Positions 12,246 through 25,100 of a stretch of DNA of 64,000 nucleotides are shown piece by piece; the first letter of the stretch is position 1, and each line of letters begins with the position of its first letter. A program made the position numbers and the translations under genes. This DNA comes from Erythrocercus mccallii. Its lineage: Eukaryota > Chordata > Aves > Passeriformes > Dicruridae. The stretch is taken from contig VZRG01001495.1 in the NCBI GenBank assembly GCA_013397435.1, forward strand, positions 62,001-126,000. The letters are read 5' to 3'. The notes below the pieces were generated by a model that was not told the origin of the DNA, did not search any database, and saw nothing but the letters and a program-made list of their open reading frames with translations.

Positions 12246-12341
12246 ATAAAAAACAAAACAAAGCAACCCAACCAACCAAAAACCAGAAAACAACAACCCC
12301 CCCAAACAAACGAAACAACAACCAACCAAACAAAAAACCCT
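12246..12341. repeat. A/C-rich low-complexity tract
   Basis: The tract is composed almost solely of A and C, with repeated CCAA, CAAACAAA and a CCCCCCC run. It has no coding or RNA features. Confidence 0.85.
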
Positions 12342-13061
12342 TGCTGGATTTAACAAGACGTGCAGAGTTGTATGTATTGTGTGTGGGGCAGATTATGCTG
12401 ATAAGTGCTGGTGTGATAGGCTGCAGGAACATGCCTAGTTCTTATTTTGGTTGAGATCAGTAGGAAATTGTGTATAAAGAGCAAGTTAGAGAGGCCCCCT
12501 GACCAAAACAACCTTCAGGCTCCCAAACCCGAGCAACTATTGAACGAGAGATTTCATTTTGTTCTCATAATTTCCTGTCCTGTGCCAAATGATTAAACGG
12601 GACTGTTTGCATCTCTGCTTGCTCAGGGCATGTACATCAGCTAACCTCTCCTAGTCCATGCCTTTCCTTTCCTTAACTGCCATTCCATGCTCAAAGATTT
12701 TTTTCTGGTGACTCTGGGATTAGATGATGGAAGAGTTGATTTTGCAAAGCCTGGTGATTTTAGCTCTCATCAATTTCACCTGCCCATGAGGTCAGTGGGA
12801 TTGGAAGGGCAAATGCTAGTGCAATCTGCAGGGATGCTATTTCAGCTTCCTAGGAGGGAAACATAGACTTTCAAGTTCCAAAAAAATAGGAGGATGTGCT
12901 TGTAATTTACCCTTTGCTCCTGCTGAATGTGAATTTCACATTTTTAAAAGTGGTGGCTGGACTTTAGGGAGCTGCATTCCCAAGATTTCAAGGGACTGGC
13001 AACTTTAGACTGCTGATCTCAGATGAGTGGAGAGCAAGATGTGGTGAGGAGGAATTATAGA

Positions 13062-13103
13062 TTTTTTTTCCTTCATTTTTTTTCTTTTTTTTTCTTTTTC
13101 CAG
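13062..13103 (+). repeat. T-rich polypyrimidine tract ending in CAG
   Basis: More than 35 of 42 bases are T, interrupted by C. The tract ends ctttttcCAG, which is a near-ideal 3' splice acceptor. A plausible donor, CAAG|GTAACA, lies at 13,155-13,164, so a 55-bp cryptic exon (13,104-13,158) is possible. There is no evidence that it is used. Confidence 0.6.
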
Positions 13104-15233
13104 CTATGGGGAGGAGGGATGAAGCTTTCATTTGTGTGCACAGGGCATTCCTGGCAAGGTAACACCCTGCACTCATCCGGTCTGCTCCCAGCAAGGTCCG
13201 GCAGGATTTTCTGCAGTTCAGAACTGTGCAGGTTTTTTCCCTTAAACTTCCATGTTACAATTTTAAATCTTGAAACTTCTCTGCAATCAAAACAGTTATC
13301 AAACAGTTACCAAAACAGCCTCATATACTGGTGCTGTCTTGTGGTATCACTTGCAGCAGGTTTTTCAGAGGAGCTTTTAAAATGCAGTGGGTTTAGGGCA
13401 AATGCTTCAGTTACTGATGTCTTAAGCTGATAAGAAAAGGTTGGATTTATGCACAAAGTGCAGTTCAAAGCAAAACATCCCCGTGAGAAGAAAATATCTC
13501 CAACTCCTTTTGTTTTCAGATCTACCTGCTTATCAGAGAGGGTGGAGGAGCTCAGTGTGTCTCCGGCTGAAGATTTTCTAATGCTGCCACCCTGGACAGC
13601 TGTAATAAATAATAAGTTGGAAGGTGTTTTGGGCAAGATTGTGAAGGAAAATTGCTGCATGAGAGGCTAAAGAAAAAAACCCTGTCCTTATTTTTCTGCC
13701 AGTAAGTGTGCAAACAGCTATTTGCAGTTGGAGGTGCTGCCTTGCCAGAAAGATGCAGTCATAAAGGCAAAGGTGTTGCTTTGAGAAAGGCAATATTGGG
13801 GGAAATGTGCTGTTTTGGGAGGTGGGTGCCCAAAAACAGGCTGTGTGGGTACAGCAAGTGATGCTCCTGTGTGTGTACATGCCATCTGTTAGTGCGGATT
13901 TGCTAGTAAACCAATTTCTCTTTTTTAATTTTTTGGATTTTATGCCCTGACATTGTTACACACGTCTGTATGAAAATAGCCTGACTTAAACTGGTCAGCA
14001 CTCCAGTTCCTCCCCGTGGGCTGGGAGAACCAGAGGACTTTGAAGGTGCCTTGTTGCAAACAGCGTTCACAGCACTCCGGTGCTGCGGCACCGCTCGCTC
14101 CCTCGGTGTTGGTGAGATGCCTTCGTGGCCCTGCTGTGAGAGCATCCTCGTCACGCTCCAGCAACCTGCCTGGCACATATTTTCTGTGTGCATTAGGTTT
14201 AGAATTTGAACTCTTGCTTTGAGCAAATTAGAAGGGTTCTGATAACTCCTCGTTCCAAGTCAATTAGCTGCTTCCGGCTTCAAATGCACTTAAAAGGCTC
14301 AGAAGGGGGGGAGTGCTCTTTGAAAACTCAGTAATAGCAATTTATGGTTAATATTGATAAAGGAGTGTGATTCTGTGTCATTGTGCTGCGTCTGGTGGAA
14401 GGAAAGCTCCTCCTTTGTGCTCACTCAAAACATAAGCACTTGGATGGGGAGGCAGAGGTCTTTCTCTTAACTCTGTTAAGAAAACTCTTCACTGTGTGGC
14501 TTGCAATGAAAATACATCTATGAAATGATCAAGGTTGCAGTGAATTCCCACAACCACTCAAAGCGAGGCTTCTGCCCCCCTGCCCTTGAACTTTGAGCCG
14601 CTGTAGCATCTCGTTTCTCCTGAGTTTGCTCAGGATTGTGCGCAGTTTGTGGCAGGAATGCTTTTTATTGCTGTTGGACAGTGTCAAAGACAATAACTGT
14701 GTCCATAATTGGGTGATAAAACAGTATGTAGCATTAGTAAAAAGAGCTCTTGTTTCTCAATGGCTTAATTACATTAACTGAAGAGATAAAAATGTCTTTG
14801 AATTACTGTCCCACAATTATAAGGAACGTATCACGTAAGGAACGTATCTGAACTTGCCATAGGGACTGGCAGTGTGGTGAAGTTGCACGGAGATTTATGA
14901 GAAATGTGGAAATCAGAGAAAACTACATTCAGTTCTTGGCGTTCAGTTTGATTTGGAACAGTGGATTTCTGTCTAAATTCAATAGGCATGTAGATCCATG
15001 CTGTTGAAGTGGCTGAGCCTTCTGAGCACAGCAGAGGAGGTTGCAAATGGCCCTGGTTTTATCTGATTTTCTCACCACAAAAATCAGAAGAACTGATTCC
15101 ATGTCGCCAATATCAGAATCCTTTGTATCTGCGGCACAAATGGACTTTCAGCTTCTGAATTCCAGAAACGTGTGCTGTTAGGAAAGTTCATTCTGCTGCC
15201 AAGGTAAAACAGAGACTGAGGGGGGATTTAAAA

Positions 15234-15300
15234 TAGATTTATTATTTATATCTATAAATACATATGGAGAGAGAGAATATGGCTGATCTATATATTTTCT
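15234..15300. repeat. AT-rich low-complexity stretch
   Basis: TTTATTATTTATATCTATAAATACATAT-type sequence is followed by a GAGAGAGA run and another TATATATT. It is simple AT-rich intronic DNA. Confidence 0.7.
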
Positions 15301-15591
15301 ACTCCTAAGGAAATCCTTTTAGTGGGGGAAGGGAATTTTCCAAGTGTTTCGAATCCTAGCTGTATTATATAACTACCTTTACAGCGGAACAAGATCATAT
15401 TTCTGTTTTGCTAGCATATAATAAATACTTGCTAAATACTCTGTATTAATTCTGTCTTGAAATAAGACTTAATTGTCCTTTCATAAGTTTTGATCCATAC
15501 TTCTGGCATCCCAAAGTGAGTCGAAGAATTTGGTGGTGGGAATTTTCCCATGACTTCTTTTAAGATTGAGGATTACTCAAATCACTTCATT

Positions 15592-15695
15592 CTGTTATTA
15601 ATAATTATTATAAAAGCTATTTCATTTTATTCAAACTATAATTAGTAATATAGTATTATTAATAATACACTTATATATAATATATAAATAATACA
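15592..15695. repeat. AT-rich TATTA/TATA low-complexity stretch
   Basis: About 100 bp are made mostly of TTATTAATAATTATTA and TATATAATATATAAATAATA units with little G or C. The stretch is capable of forming several short AT hairpins. It is possibly a scaffold-attachment-like region, but that is not demonstrable here. Confidence 0.75.
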
Positions 15696-18600
15696 GAGCT
15701 ATGGTACCTCTTCTTTTGACCTCTGCAAGGTGACTTCTGCTCCTCTGTGAAGTTAAGGAAACAGGCTGATATTTGATGTGATTGTTCCCCAGGGGAAATT
15801 AAATTTTACTTTCTTTTGAAAGTTATCACAACGAGCTGATATTATGCAAGAAGTCCTGGTGGGTTTGCATGTGCCACAAGTTTTTGGCTTTTTTCACTTA
15901 GGAGTTACTCCTGTGATATGTTCTTTTTCTGCTACTTTTTATGAGCAAAACATGCAAACGCTTTGATTTCGATGACTATGCAGATGTGTAATCTGATGTC
16001 AAAGACGACAACTGAAGTCTTGTGTGCCAACTACTTGTCTTTACTAAAATTTTTCCGTTTTCTCTATTTTGTACAGTAGGTGCAGAGATAGAACTTGTGT
16101 CTCTTTTTCAATGGTGTGTGCAACTTGAAGATTATGGTATTTTCCCCTGAAGTTTTTAAAATAAGTTTTTACTTCATTTTAATCATGTCTTGAAGGTTTA
16201 CTGAACTGATTTCAGCTCTTAACCTTGAGCAGAGGGTTGCAAAAGTTAACTGCTTTTATTGTACCAATGGCTGTATAACACTTCAGACACATTGTCAGCC
16301 CTTCGACGTAAGCGTAAAGGTCTTTTCACAAGGCTGCTAAATATGAGATTGTTTAGAATGAAGCTGGGAAATAGCTGCTGAGTAGCTCAAGGAAAAATGG
16401 CATTTGAGCACATCAAATCTGTCTGTTGCATTGGAATTGAAGTATATTTCTTATACACAGGAATTGGACCTGCACATTTTGCTGAGGTCTCGGAGCTGGC
16501 AAATGTGGTCACCTTGAAGCGGATGTTACCTACATTCTTGTTAAATTTGTCTAGTCTGAGCTCACTTCCCTGGCTGACACTTTGTGCATTCAGCAGACAC
16601 AGAGCACGGCTCAAGACCAGCAGCCCTGCTTAACAGAGCTGCCTGTGTGTCCTTCTGGGCAGGAACAATCGTACCCAGGGGAAAATAGATAGGGCTTTGT
16701 TCTCTTGTGTCCCCAGCAAAGCTCCGTTCCAGAGCCTCGATGGCACAGCAAGCCAGCGTGTGGTGCCATGGGAGTGTTCCATATCCATTGTTTGACATCT
16801 CATGATCTCTTAGGTGAGCAGGAAGAGGGTTTGAGCAGGATTGTCCCAGCAGAAGTGTCAGTATGGTGTTCCATGGAAGCAGTGCTGGATGTGTTTGTAG
16901 TGCTGATGATGGAGTTCCAGTGCAGTAACGCCTGCATCAGTGCAGCGAGAAAGGTTGGAAATGTGGAGCTGTTGCCTTAGTCCCACAAAACACTTCAGTG
17001 CAGGTCTTTCGGCTTTGAGACAGTTCAACTCATTGACCTTCAAGGCCATGCTGAAGTGCTGTGCTGGGGTGAGTCCTGCATGAGTAGTTCCACCAGCATG
17101 AACGGAAGAAATGTGTGCTGAGATAGGACAGTGTGTGGGGAGAATTCATCAAGTGGGGCCAGAGGGGTGCAGGGACAAAGTCTGGATTGCAGCCATGATC
17201 TGCTTGCAGGGTGGAGTTGGAAATCAGTGAAAGACCAGTGCAAAGTCTTGAGTGCATCTTTGATAGGCACTTGAAAGGTGGTGTTAGAGGCTGTAGAATA
17301 GAGTATTGATTTAGAGTTGGAACGAATTTACAGCCATCACTTGTCCACCTGCCTAGCTTGTCTTTTCAGTCCCAGTTCACCTGTTGGATGACATTGGTGA
17401 ATTTTTGGAAAAAATACCTTGACTAGATCTTGAAATGCTCTCCATTTCAGAGTGGGTTTGTATCTCTGTCGCGTTATTGGCACATCACTGGAATGTGCAC
17501 GCAAAGGAGATTATTGTTGCCTAAGAGCAAGAATTGCTTCTACCGGAACATGATATATGCAATGATTCCCTATAACTCTGTGAATGCTTCTCACTCGGGG
17601 TAAAAGAGTATGTTTCTCCCTTTTAATCAATGGTGAGGGATCAATTTCTATACTGAAGTTGGGCTTTAGGAGCAAAGGCAGGCTGTCTCCCATGATGTAC
17701 AGCTCCCATGTCATACAGGCTTGGAGAAGGCCGTCTGTGTCCATTGGGCTTTCCCGTGCCTGGGGAAGAGGTTTTGCACTGTGCCTGATGAGGCAGATGT
17801 GCGGTTCCAGCCTTGGAGGGTTCTGGCTTGTATATGGCACCTTGCTGATCTTTGGGTCTGCTGGGCTCTGTGTTGCCACCTTGGCTGTGCTCTGAGGTTC
17901 ATCCTGAGAGCCTGCTAGCATGGAAGGAATGCGAGCAAGCCTGGGCTCGAGTGTGGGCTTAGGCCCGCGCTTCATCGGCAAGGCAAGCCCAGGCGCCCTT
18001 GCTCGGCTGTTGTGGGCACGGAGCTCCAGCCAGGATGCTCTGACTGCTCAGATTCATGGCTTACTCCTATTTGCAGTATAACTTGAAGGAGTGGGTATGT
18101 AACTGCCATCATTGTACTGTAATTTAACCTGGGATGGACACTCTGGAGCTGTGAACAAAACAGTGAAAAGGCAGGAATTGCTGCAAAAGGAAGACCTCCG
18201 TATTTCCAAAGTTTTGCTTGGATCACGGATCTCTTCCCTTTGCCAGGAGTACAGTGTATAAATTTTGTTGAAAGGGAATATGCTGCAAAACAACCCTGTG
18301 AAAAAACCCTGACTGTGTGTTCCAGTGTCAGAATCCTCTCCAGAGACCAAGTAAAGGGAAATTGTGTCTCCAGCTTTTAAAATAATTACTCGAATTAAAG
18401 ATCAAGCTAAAAGAGCCCAGTTCACTGAACATTAGCTATGCAACTTAATTTGTTAAAAAGCATTGAAAAAACAACTTAAGCTCATCATGCTCAAAATGTG
18501 TCTCCCAGCAGCAAGTAACCTGGATGTCCCCTGAATCTTCAGAAATGGGGGAGTGTAGAGATTCCTGTGAATTCTAAAAGTTTCTGTAATAACTTTTCTA

Positions 18601-21600
18601 CAAATGGAGCCACGCTTCTTGAACGAACCTGTTTCTGCTTTTTTAATTCTAAGCAATGAATAGGACACCTTTGCATTAAGTATTCTTGGTCCATTAAGTA
18701 ATGCATTGTGTTGCCAACAGCTCTGTTTTCCTGGAAAGGCTTGACTTGTGACTCAGTGAAGGTACCTGTGGGTTTTTGTGGAGAGGTCAGTTCAGTTCTG
18801 GATGTGACCCTTAACTTGTAATTCTCAGAAATATCTATGAAGTCTTGAACTGTGGTATCAGCCCAACTTTTCTGGCTCTGTTCCCAGACCAGTCATTCTG
18901 CTTAGCAATAAAAAAGTGCAAGATAATGGATGCAGATAACTGGGATTTAATATTACTGTAGCCCATTTCCCGTTTACCTTTAAACAGCCGTGTTGCAATT
19001 AGGTGCTGGGCATAAAGTCATTCTTTGTTAACAGGTGTCTGCAAGAAATGTGTGACTAATGACTGTGTCTGGGTTCAGCCAGGGGGCCCTGACAGCTTAA
19101 GAAAGGACTGTAAAAGCTGCTTTATCCTGTTGTGCTTTTATGAATATCTAATACCATTGCAAACTGTTTCAGGCCTGTTATAGAAAGTTGTTTTCCCGAG
19201 GCTTCTTCTGAAAGAATGGCTGCCTTCAGTGTCTTAGGCAGATGCGTGTGGAAAAGAGGATGGAAGCAGATGGTGGGCGATCGACACAAGCTGTGAGGTA
19301 CTCCAGCATGTCCTCATGCATGGCCACTGATGTTTCAAGGTGTACCTGTTGCAGCATGGGCCTGGCCAGCTGCTCTGAGAAGTACCTTCTCCAGCCAGAA
19401 GTTATCCTTCTGGGGTGTCATCCACAGGTCACAGCCCATCCATCGGCTCAAGCTCCCAGTGGAGTTGCAGCCTCCCCAGGACAGCAGTGCAGTAGCCCTG
19501 TGCTGGCCCCCTCCAGCCCGGGCACGTTGTCACTGCTGTTATCAGAGCATTCCCAGGCCCAGTGGAGCGGCCTGATAAGCACCATGGTGAGCACCGAAAG
19601 CAAAAGCTGTCCCTTACGAGCTCTAGGCACCATATGCAGCCAGGCAAGTGTGCCCATGGCAAGACAGGAGCCTGCTTATTAGTATCCATACAGCTGTGAC
19701 TGCTGTAAATTCCACCTAGCACATTCCAATCAAATCTGCCGTTATTTTGAACCCTTTGTGCCCTGCATTGCATGCCAAAAAGAACTGTCCTGATTTAACC
19801 TCAGCCGGCAACCAAGCACTGCACCACTGCTTGCTCACTCCTACGGCAGTAACTACAACACCGGTGAATTCCCATTCACCAGTGAATTGTGTGTTTCCAG
19901 CACAAACCAGATACTGAGAAGAAAATGAGCTGTCCCCCAGACAGAGCAGCACAGATCGTTATATCCACTGTGGTTCTTGAGGATGCCTTTGAGTTTATAG
20001 TTCCTAAAACAGAAGTAGCAACTCTTGCTTTATACAGATTTCTGGAAGAAGAGGAAGGAGAATGTGGGACCTATAAAATATTTTTTATAGTGCTTGCTAA
20101 TGTTAAAACACTATGTCTTGAAACCCTAAAGGGTAAAGGGCTGAACTGTACAGGCACATGGGAAATCTGAAGAGAATGTTTGAGGAATGCCTGGGAACTT
20201 CATGTTTATGGATTAATGCTCTGTAGTCAGAAGGAGTCAACTGCCAGGCAGGGAGAGGAGCTTATTCCAGTGACAAACTTGTGTAAGTGGCAGTAGAGGA
20301 GACTGAGTAGCCTTCCTCTGGTAAAGGAAGATGCAAATGATCTTTGCAAATTTTTTAGGTTTTCTCTCTCCAGAGAAGGATGTTTTCCATAGTCCATTCC
20401 TAGAGCAGATGAAGTTTTTCTGACACTGAAAGAAAGACTGATGCTAAAATCTCATTTTCTCTTCTCTTGCAGAAGTGTGCTTGGTCTTTGGTCCAAGCTG
20501 AGTAGTCATTATACTGGTGTTTAGGTTACTTTGGAGAACACAGGAGGTCCTACAACAGAGCTGCTTGTCAGCATTGCTGTGTTCCTACCAGTTTTGTCCC
20601 ACAAGTTGTTCTTCCAGACAACATTGATGGGTCACAAGGAAGGAGTTCTTCAGAAGAAATAGCTGTGAGTACTTTCTGGCAAGAAATTAATTTTCAGCTC
20701 TCGGGTTGTGATTTTCTTCACAAGTCTTGTTTTAGGCTGATACGAATAAGTCTATTTTGAGCTTCCCTTAAATGGATGTCACATAGAGGACAGCCTTGTT
20801 AAAACTTGGGAGTTGCCTGCTCAGCAGTTGGGTTCTGCGCTCTTGGCCGTGGTTGGCAGATACAATAAACCGCGCTTTAGGGCACTGAGAACCAAATTAA
20901 GATCTTGGCTCTCCCATGGAGCAAAATGCCAGTCCAGAAGCAAACGCATTTTGCTGGTGAGGTGAGCTGAAAATTGCTAAATGGATTGCCTTTATGCAGG
21001 ATCATGCGTTGTCTGCTCATACCACTCTGCTTTTATGCTGCATCATGTTCCTCCCATTGGAGCTGGTGTCCTGGTGAAGGAAGCCCTATCGCTCTGTCCG
21101 CTGACTAATGCCGTGAGAACGCGATCATGTGCCGCCACCTGCTCTGGGCCAGGCTCTTATTAATGACTAATTGGGCTGCAGGGCTGAGTGTAAAGATCAC
21201 GGGCTCGGCCTGCTCCTCGCTGGCATCACGCGCCCAAGCTGAGGTGTCAGGTGGGTCCCCACGACGCGCTGCTCTCACGAGCTGCGCACATGGAGAGGCA
21301 AGGGGCACCCCAAGGGGCTGCTTTGCTCCACGCTCCGTTTACCTGTTCCCTAGAAGTGTACAAAATTCTCCTTTGCCTTCTCTGCAGGCACTGTCAAGTA
21401 TGTGGCTGTGTGGATGAGATCTCTGTGTGCTAGTGGCAGTGAGGTTCCCCTAGACTGTGGTATATCCCAGTGGCTGTCAGTGCTCTGGAACAGCAGAGTC
21501 TTGTTTCCTGCCCCTCTGACATCATGTGAAATTCGGAGGAGCGGAAGATTTCCTGCCTGTGGGTATATGTCTAGTTAGTAATAGCCAGAGACCGTGCATA

Positions 21601-22021
21601 TGGTTGTGCCAACAGCCCCCAGAAGGCACAGCAGACGCTCTCCTGGAGCAGGATCTGTGGCTGTGTGGAAGGGAATTGTCGCTTGCAGATGTGTTTCTGC
21701 TTAGTGATCCTCATGGGTATCACTTGTGAGGGACCTGTATCCTTCTGGCTCTGCATCTTGTGCTGACGTAATCGGTGCTTTGTTGAGCACTTGGCACTCT
21801 TGGGAGACAGAGTGGCTACTCGGGTCTGTGCTGCTCTGTGCTGTGACTGACTCTCTTCTGACTGGAGCTTAAATTGGTGGAAGTGATGAAATTATGAAAT
21901 TCTTTTTTTCAGTTTAGTCTCAAGTTGTAAAATAACTTGGTTTTGCATTTTTCTCCCCTCCTCTTCTGTTAGGAAATGTTTCTTTATCTTCAGTAAGCTT
22001 CCATTGGCTTGTGGTTTTGTG

Positions 22022-22147
22022 TTTTTTGGGGTGTTTTTGTGGGGCTTTTTTGTTTGTTTTTCTCTTTTTTCTGGGTTTTTGTTTTTTTTTTTTTTGGGGT
22101 GTTTTTGTGGGGCTTTTTTGTTTGTTTTTCTCTTTTTTCTGGGTTTT
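22022..22147 (+). repeat. Tandem duplication of a 58-bp T/G-rich unit
   Basis: The block starting TTTTTTGGGGTGTTTTTGTG at 22,022 recurs identically at 22,090 (period 68 bp, the spacer being a T run), through 'ttttctgggtttt'. The region continues T/G-rich to about 22,185. The apparent hydrophobic frames seen across it are artefacts of the T richness. Confidence 0.9.
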
Positions 22148-25100
22148 GTTGGTTTTGTTGGTTTGTTGTTTTTTTTTTTTTCTTCTCAGTGCAGCCAGTG
22201 AAGGCAAGAAGGCCATTTAGTTTGAAATCTGGCTGTTTGTGTTTCTGGCTCTCAGGTCTGCATCAGGTTTGACTGACTATTACTGAATTAGGATTTGATG
22301 CATGCACCAGGACCAATGCCAGTGACCTTGCTCAGCAAAGATTTTGTCTCATCACCCCAGGGAATGGTCACTATGAAGTTTTTTGGATGAGCAATTGGCA
22401 CTCAAGTGAGGATGAGGTCCAAAGCCCTCTGGGTTTTCTTGCTTGTCTAGTATTTCTGGAGTTCTTTCTTCTGCCTGAGTCTTGGGTGTGTGCTGGCGTT
22501 TGGTTTGGATGGCTTTGCCCTTCTGTTTTAGTGTTACAGCTGTGTGCTCTCCCCACACTCCTTTGGAGGTGAACACTTGAGTGGTATCACACCCCTTCTT
22601 ATTTTGGAGCAACTGCTCCAATGTGGAAGAATTGCAGTTTTACAGAGACTGTCATATAATAACCAGGTAAAGTTTGCATAATTTAGGGATAAGTGCTCTT
22701 TGAGAAGTTTCTGCTTGTGTAACACCATGCAAGTGGTTAAGCAGATTCCCAAAATGATCCATGTTAAAAATATCCTTTATGCTGGATTATGTTTTTGAAA
22801 CTGGCATATTGTGAATGCACGTTATCGCTTCAGAATGCCAAGAACTGGATCAGAAACGCTGCGCCTGCACTCTGGGAAGTGCTGAGAGTGCATTAGCTCC
22901 CTTGGCTGCTTCAGATATGTCCAAAATGTTTTATACAACCAAGCTTTCTGCCTCTGCCGTTCAGAACTCAGGTCTGGATTGTGCTGGATCAGGTCTTGCC
23001 TGTCCTCCCCGCAGCAGGAAGGCAGCACACGCTCTGTACCCAAGTTACCATCAGTGGTCCAGAGCTTTGAGATGCATTTAGAGGGGCTTCAGTGTCTTGG
23101 AGATGGTTGGGAAGGTCTTGGTGGGACACTATACAGCTCTAGGAGTTGTGCATTTGACAGTCTGAAGCCTGAAGGAAGGAAAAACTTCAAACTGTAATTA
23201 CAGAGGTGAAATCAAGCTGTGAGCTGCTCTCACACCTTTTGTGTGGTGTGATTGCTATGGAGAACTTTCCGCCCCAAAGCAGTCACAGGAGAGGACAAGT
23301 GCAGAAGCTAGCTGCTTGCTGGGAAGCCAGGATTGAGCCTGCCAGGTTGTTTTCTCTGGAGAAAAGCAGCTCTGGGTGAGCGGTGCCAGTGGTGTGCTGC
23401 CCCACCCCTCATTGTACACACTGCCTGTTCCTTTGCTCAGTGGGAAATGGACTTAAACCCAGTACCACCTATTCCAGAGAACTCTTTTCTTTTAGACACA
23501 GGACCAAGCTGCCCACTCTAACGTCCTCATTTATACTTGGGAATTTGCCTCAGGATGAGGCTTTCCATGCCTTGGTTTTGGAGGTTCCAGGTGGGCAATA
23601 TGCAGCAGATGCTGCTAAAGTTTCCTGTAGCTGCTGTTTCTTTGTCCAGGTTTCTCTATAGGTGTATCCAGATCTCCTATACTTGGAAAGTTGTGTGCTG
23701 AGCTGACGTAAAATACACACTTGAAATGTTGCAGGTGCTTCTTAGCCCATGGTACCTGCTTCTGTGACACAGCACACTTTTAGTCACAGGTTCCTCAAAA
23801 AGAGCTTTTGCAAGAGGCTGGAACAAGGAGCAGCTACTGTATAAACCAGCACTGGTTTCAAATAGACACATGGTCAAGTAAGAAGTTGCCTCTCAGGCAC
23901 AAAACCGTTATAAAAATATTGCAGGACATGACATTGTCACGGTAATAAATAGCCAAAAATAGATCAGATGCCACAGGCTGACTTGAAATAATAATTTTTA
24001 GGAAAAATCCACTACTGCATATGGGTTTAAAACCTGACACCACTCTGCCTCTAGAGAAAGCTTTTTCTTTATTTCTATTTCATCCATTGCAGAAAACAAA
24101 GCTACAAAAATGTCTGGTTTATGTTATCCTCAAACAGATACATTCATGATATTTGCAGTCCAGAATCACCACTTCCTGTGGATTCATCTCATTTGATTCC
24201 ATCCCCAAAGCTCCTGCTGAAGCAAAAGCTCGAATTCCTTACAGAGTGTCTCTGTACCTTTTCCTGGCTGTAGCTACATTAAATACAGCAGATAGATGTG
24301 GGATGTGTCAGGAGCCTGGTGCTCAGCAGCTGAGGTTCACCCTGTCCTGGAGAGGGGCTTGCACTGAGATCCTGCAGTTCTCAAATGAAGCTGGAATGCA
24401 AGGCAGCCTTCTCCTTGCTGAGTCCCCAGTTTCAGCTCCATGGTTTTCTTGAGGAGAAGGAAATGAAACTGAAGAGGCAGCTGACTTTATCCGTTTTTAT
24501 AGTCATGTCATTTTATGGTCAGTCATTTAATCACAATGAAGCAAAGGCTTCAACTGTTACACCTGCCCCTACATCCAGTGCCAGTGCTCCCCTTGTATTT
24601 CCCTGTGTTTTGATAGTGTTACTTTATTGTTTGTGCAGAAGACAGCTGTAACTTCATTCACTCCTCCTTGCTTTTCCTAGTAGTTACTTCATTTTTGGAA
24701 CATATCCAACTTCAGCAATTCTTCTGAAGTTTTCAGAGATCAAAATTGAAATCCAAATGATGGAACTTATTTTGCCATCATGAATTCAAATGCTTCTTGT
24801 CTTGGTTTCAGGAGGGTGCTCTCATAGACTTCACCTGTGGGGTGAGATAAACATTTAGAGTTCTTGACGTTCCAGTCTAAGAGTTTTTGAAAACAAGATA
24901 TAGTCAAGAACTGAGACTGCCGTTTAAATCCTGTCATGGGACTTAATTTCAGTCTCTGAGAATACCTCTGTAAAGGGAAACATTTCACCTAATGAGATGA
25001 CTTAATTGGTAATTTATTTGGTTTATAAATATTACAGTACAAGTTCTTTGTGTGCAATGCAGAGAGTTCTGTCCTCCTTTGCTCTGGGTGAGCACAGCCT

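Noticed and set aside
17300..17370. Possible degenerate CR1 tail ('gagttggaacgaatttacag')
   Set aside because: Only a few words resemble CR1 and the diagnostic CCATGGGCAGGGACACC block is absent.
17511..17981. 156-codon minus-strand open frame in intron 1
   Set aside because: I recognise no domain or splice context. It is consistent with a chance frame in about 47% GC DNA, and TBLASTN conservation would be needed to revive it.
19242..19682. 146-codon plus-strand open frame in intron 1
   Set aside because: Serine/alanine/cysteine-rich random-looking translation without motifs; not supported as an exon.
22004..22272. Hydrophobic 'membrane protein' frames of Phe/Leu/Val/Cys
   Set aside because: They are translations of the T/G-rich tandem duplication, not a gene.
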